A stretch of DNA of 64,000 bases from an uncultured Poribacteria bacterium (GTDB lineage: Bacteria; Poribacteria; WGA-4E; WGA-3G), in contig OX639992.1 of the NCBI GenBank assembly GCA_951828515.1, forward strand, positions 3,140,217 through 3,204,216. Direction: 5' to 3'. The position numbers were made by a program, and so were the translations under genes. The notes under the pieces are model-generated. The model saw only the letters and a list, made by a program, of their open reading frames with translations. It was not told the DNA's origin and did not search any database. The number at the start of each line of letters is the position of its first letter. Position 1 is the first letter of the stretch. Below, one piece after another: positions 61,555-64,000 of this stretch.

Positions 61555-61843
61555 TTAATCTTATTAGGTCAATAAAAAAATTTGAAAAAAATTGTGAAAA
61601 TAGACCTATAAGGACACTGATATTTTTGCAGAGACGGATATTTTGCCACGTCTGCTATATTTCACAAAAAGATTTGTGTGAGAGACACGTTTAGGTATCC
61701 CTGTTCACAAACCGACATCTTATGTTGGAACATCATTTCTACTGTTGTCCGCTTTTTCAGACACGGCTGATGGAATCAAATGTAGGTTGGGTTTCGACAC
61801 CTAAAAACGATAAAGACATATATTGCGGAGATATTCACTATCG

Positions 61844-64000
61844 ATGATGATCTTTAAAAGAAAAATTGCTGGATTAGTTTTCGGGCTGATTGTTTTGGTG
61901 TATGGCATACAGGGTATCAGTGATGCGCAGACCCCACTCACCGAGCGGACACAGCAGGTGCAAGATGCCATCGTTGCTGCCCTCAGTGTAGCTTCTATCG
62001 CCGATGTGGTCCCTGCAGACCTTGCTAATATTACAGTGCTTGATATAGAGAATAAGGGTGTAACGGCACTGCAAGCAGGGGATTTTGATGGATTCACAGC
62101 ATTGGAGACACTCCATCTGGCGAAGCACTCGTTGACGGCGTTGCCAGAGGAGATTTTTGATGGACTCACGGCATTGGAGTGGCTCACTCTGAATTTTGGT
62201 ACCCATCTTGAGACGTTGCCAGAGAACATTTTTGACGGGCTCACAGCATTGAAGCGGCTCGATCTGAGTAATGGCGTTTTGATGGCGTTGCCAGAGGAGA
62301 TTTTTGATGGACTCACAGCATTGGAGGATCTCAGTCTGACTTATAACGATTTGACGGCGTTGCCAAAAGATCTCTTTGATGGACTCACAGCATTGGAGGA
62401 GCTCCGGCTGACTGGTAACGCTTTGACGGAGTTGCCAGAAGATCTCTTTGATGGACTCACAGCATTGGAGTATCTCATTATAGGTAGGCACCCTTTGACG
62501 GAGTTGCCAGAAAACATTTTTGATGGACTCACGGCATTGGTGTTCCTCGGTCTGAACGAAAACCCTTTGACGGAGTTGCCAGAAGATCTCTTTGATGGAC
62601 TCACGAGCTTGGGGCAGATCGATCTGGGCGATAACGATTTGACGGAGTTGCCAGAAGATCTCTTTGATGGACTCACGAGCTTGTGGCAGATCAATCTGGA
62701 CAATAACGATTTGACGGAGTTGCCAGAAGATCTCTTTGATGGACTCACGAACTTGCAGATTCTCCATCTGGACGATAACGCTTTGACGGAGTTGCCAGAA
62801 AACATTTTTGATGGACTCACGAAATTGGGGCAGCTCGTGCTGTCAGAGAATACCGTTGATCCATTGCCCGTGACGGTCTCACTAAAGAAGGTTGCAGAAG
62901 GGGAGTTCAAAGCCACGGTACACACCGGGGCACCCTTCGCTATAGAGTTACCAGTCACGGTTACCAACGGGACCCTTGATGGGGGTGCCACCACGATTAC
63001 AGTCCCCACGGGTAAAGTGGAAAGTGAATCCCTGACTGTAACGCGCGCAACCGGCACAATGGTTGCTGTCACCGTGGATATTGGCACCTTGCCCGACTTG
63101 CCGTCCGTACCCAGACCCCATGATGGATACGCACTCGTCAAATCCACTGACCCTCCGCTTGAAATCTTCGAGGACGTATCCAATGCTGCGCCAACGTTCA
63201 GTGCTGGAGATAGCACGACGCGTTCAGTTGCGGAGAATACGGCGGCAGGCGAAGACATCGGTAGTGCCGTGGCGGCAACGGATACCGATACCGGGGACAC
63301 CCTAACCTACACGCTCGGTGGCACGGATGCGGCATCGTTTGACATTGTCAGCACAAGCGGGCAGCTGCAAACCAAATCGGCCCTTGACTATGAAACCAAG
63401 ACCTCATACACCGTAACAGTCACCGTCTCTGATAACACGGATACCGATTCTATCACCGTCACTATCAATATCACGAATGTCAACGAGGCACCGACATTCC
63501 CCGGTACCACCGCCACACGTTCCATCGCAGAAAACACCGCAGCATCAACAAATATCGGTGCCGCGGTCTCCGCAACCGACCCCGATGGCACGACAGATGT
63601 TAATCCTGAGGATGATAATGTTGATGCTTTGACGTACACCCTCGGTGGCACGGATGCGTCTTCGTTTGCGATTGTCGGCACAAGTGGGCAGCTGCAAACC
63701 AAAGATGCCCTCGACTATGAGACCGACACCTCATACACCGTGACAGTGAGCGTCTCTGATGGCACGGATACCGATTCTATTACCGTTACTATCAACATCA
63801 CGAATGTCAACGAGGCTCCGAAATTTGCCACAACAACCACGACGCGTTCTATCGCAGAGAACGCCGCAGTAGGCACAAATATCGGTGCCGCAGTCTCCGC
63901 AACCGACCCCGATGGCACGACAGATGTCAATCCTGAGGATGCGACTGTTGATGCTTTGACGTATACGCTCGGTGGCACGGATGCCGCATCGTTTAATATT
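61844..64000 (+). CDS. Secreted leucine-rich-repeat / cadherin-repeat protein, 3' end outside window
   Basis: The frame is open for 719 codons to the window end. A signal peptide (IAGLVFGLIVLVYGIQGISDA) precedes eleven LRRs of 24 residues with consensus LTELPEDLFDGLTALExL (about residues 80-335). A beta-rich linker follows, then cadherin-type repeats of ~105 residues (from ~450), each with RSVAENTAAG or RSIAENTA, TLGGTDAxSF, QLQTKxALDYE and TINITNVNEAP. These are Ca2+-binding adhesive modules. The protein is likely a large exported adhesin for host or cell contact. ATG 61847 is an equal alternative start; no strong ribosome-binding site is seen. Confidence 0.88.
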   Translation, partial: MMIFKRKIAGLVFGLIVLVYGIQGISDAQTPLTERTQQVQDAIVAALSVASIADVVPADLANITVLDIENKGVTALQAGDFDGFTALETLHLAKHSLTALPEEIFDGLTALEWLTLNFGTHLETLPENIFDGLTALKRLDLSNGVLMALPEEIFDGLTALEDLSLTYNDLTALPKDLFDGLTALEELRLTGNALTELPEDLFDGLTALEYLIIGRHPLTELPENIFDGLTALVFLGLNENPLTELPEDLFDGLTSLGQIDLGDNDLTELPEDLFDGLTSLWQINLDNNDLTELPEDLFDGLTNLQILHLDDNALTELPENIFDGLTKLGQLVLSENTVDPLPVTVSLKKVAEGEFKATVHTGAPFAIELPVTVTNGTLDGGATTITVPTGKVESESLTVTRATGTMVAVTVDIGTLPDLPSVPRPHDGYALVKSTDPPLEIFEDVSNAAPTFSAGDSTTRSVAENTAAGEDIGSAVAATDTDTGDTLTYTLGGTDAASFDIVSTSGQLQTKSALDYETKTSYTVTVTVSDNTDTDSITVTINITNVNEAPTFPGTTATRSIAENTAASTNIGAAVSATDPDGTTDVNPEDDNVDALTYTLGGTDASSFAIVGTSGQLQTKDALDYETDTSYTVTVSVSDGTDTDSITVTINITNVNEAPKFATTTTTRSIAENAAVGTNIGAAVSATDPDGTTDVNPEDATVDALTYTLGGTDAASFNI

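Noticed and set aside
61874-62767. Long minus-strand open frame with RESIKEIFWQLRQ repeats
   Set aside because: It is the reverse reading of the LRR repeats at 61844-64000; the repeat period is a multiple of three and leaves this frame open by chance.
62341-63300. Long minus-strand open frame rich in SPSKRSSGNSVK
   Set aside because: Shadow of the same LRR/cadherin gene; no start signal or family match.

Overview
The window looks like a piece of a Candidatus Poribacteria-type genome. This is an inference from gene content, since there is no rRNA or marker phylogeny here. Typical signs are many phytanoyl-CoA dioxygenase (PhyH) family proteins, sulfatases, LamG proteins, mandelate-racemase/enolase-type dehydratases, two DUF6785-type membrane proteins, Gfo/Idh/MocA oxidoreductases, and small decaying toxin-antitoxin modules. 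The intergenic DNA is unusually rich in short palindromic and inverted-repeat elements. No tRNA, rRNA or CRISPR array was seen.

Layout. 1-4.8 kb: the 5' part of an RNA methyltransferase gene on the minus strand, then gap, tpiA and secG, a small membrane-protein gene and a broken oxidoreductase gene. 4.8-5.9 kb: a decayed IS200/IS605-type element with a truncated tnpB and a structured leader. 5.9-7.5 kb: a uronate-isomerase-like amidohydrolase and a MazG-like protein. 7.7-17.8 kb: a minus-strand operon of circularly permuted ATP-grasp, alpha-E and transglutaminase genes. This is an uncharacterised amidoligase/peptidase system, present in two versions and interrupted by repeats and a second IS605 remnant. 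18-31 kb: PhyH genes, a LamG protein, a PIN-like/DUF433 pair, a GIY-YIG-like protein, a DUF362 protein, an acyl-activating enzyme, a Uma2 nuclease, a toxin-antitoxin-like pair, cysteine desulfurase and an oxidoreductase. 31-46 kb: a lipoprotein, a metallo-beta-lactamase/cupin fusion, two sulfatases, threonine aldolase, a SIMPL protein, a tandem PhyH, LamG, creatininase, ArsM, GH32 and a DUF6785 transporter-like protein. 47-61 kb: a GT-C-like membrane protein, an alpha/alpha-barrel protein, tandem PhyH paralogs, a second DUF6785 protein, two enolase-superfamily genes, a short-form alcohol dehydrogenase and a dying BrnT/BrnA module. From 61.8 kb: the start of a large secreted LRR/cadherin protein that runs off the window.

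How the genes may work together. The catabolic genes (sulfatases, GH32, enolase-superfamily dehydratases, oxidoreductases, uronate isomerase, alpha/alpha-barrel protein and the DUF6785 proteins) suggest scavenging of sulfated or acidic glycans and other organic matter. The ATP-grasp/alpha-E/transglutaminase operon probably makes and trims an unknown peptide or amide modification.

The most interesting signals are not protein genes. (1) A leader RNA upstream of tnpB is predicted to fold as an H-type pseudoknot with two alternative closing partners. The same topology, with almost completely different bases, recurs in the second IS605 remnant. (2) A roughly 90-110 bp repeat ends in CCGCAAGG(n)AATTAAAAA directly against the start codons of five unrelated genes. 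(3) Several families of short inverted-repeat elements carry interchangeable internal palindromes, one of which has been amplified to five tandem copies.
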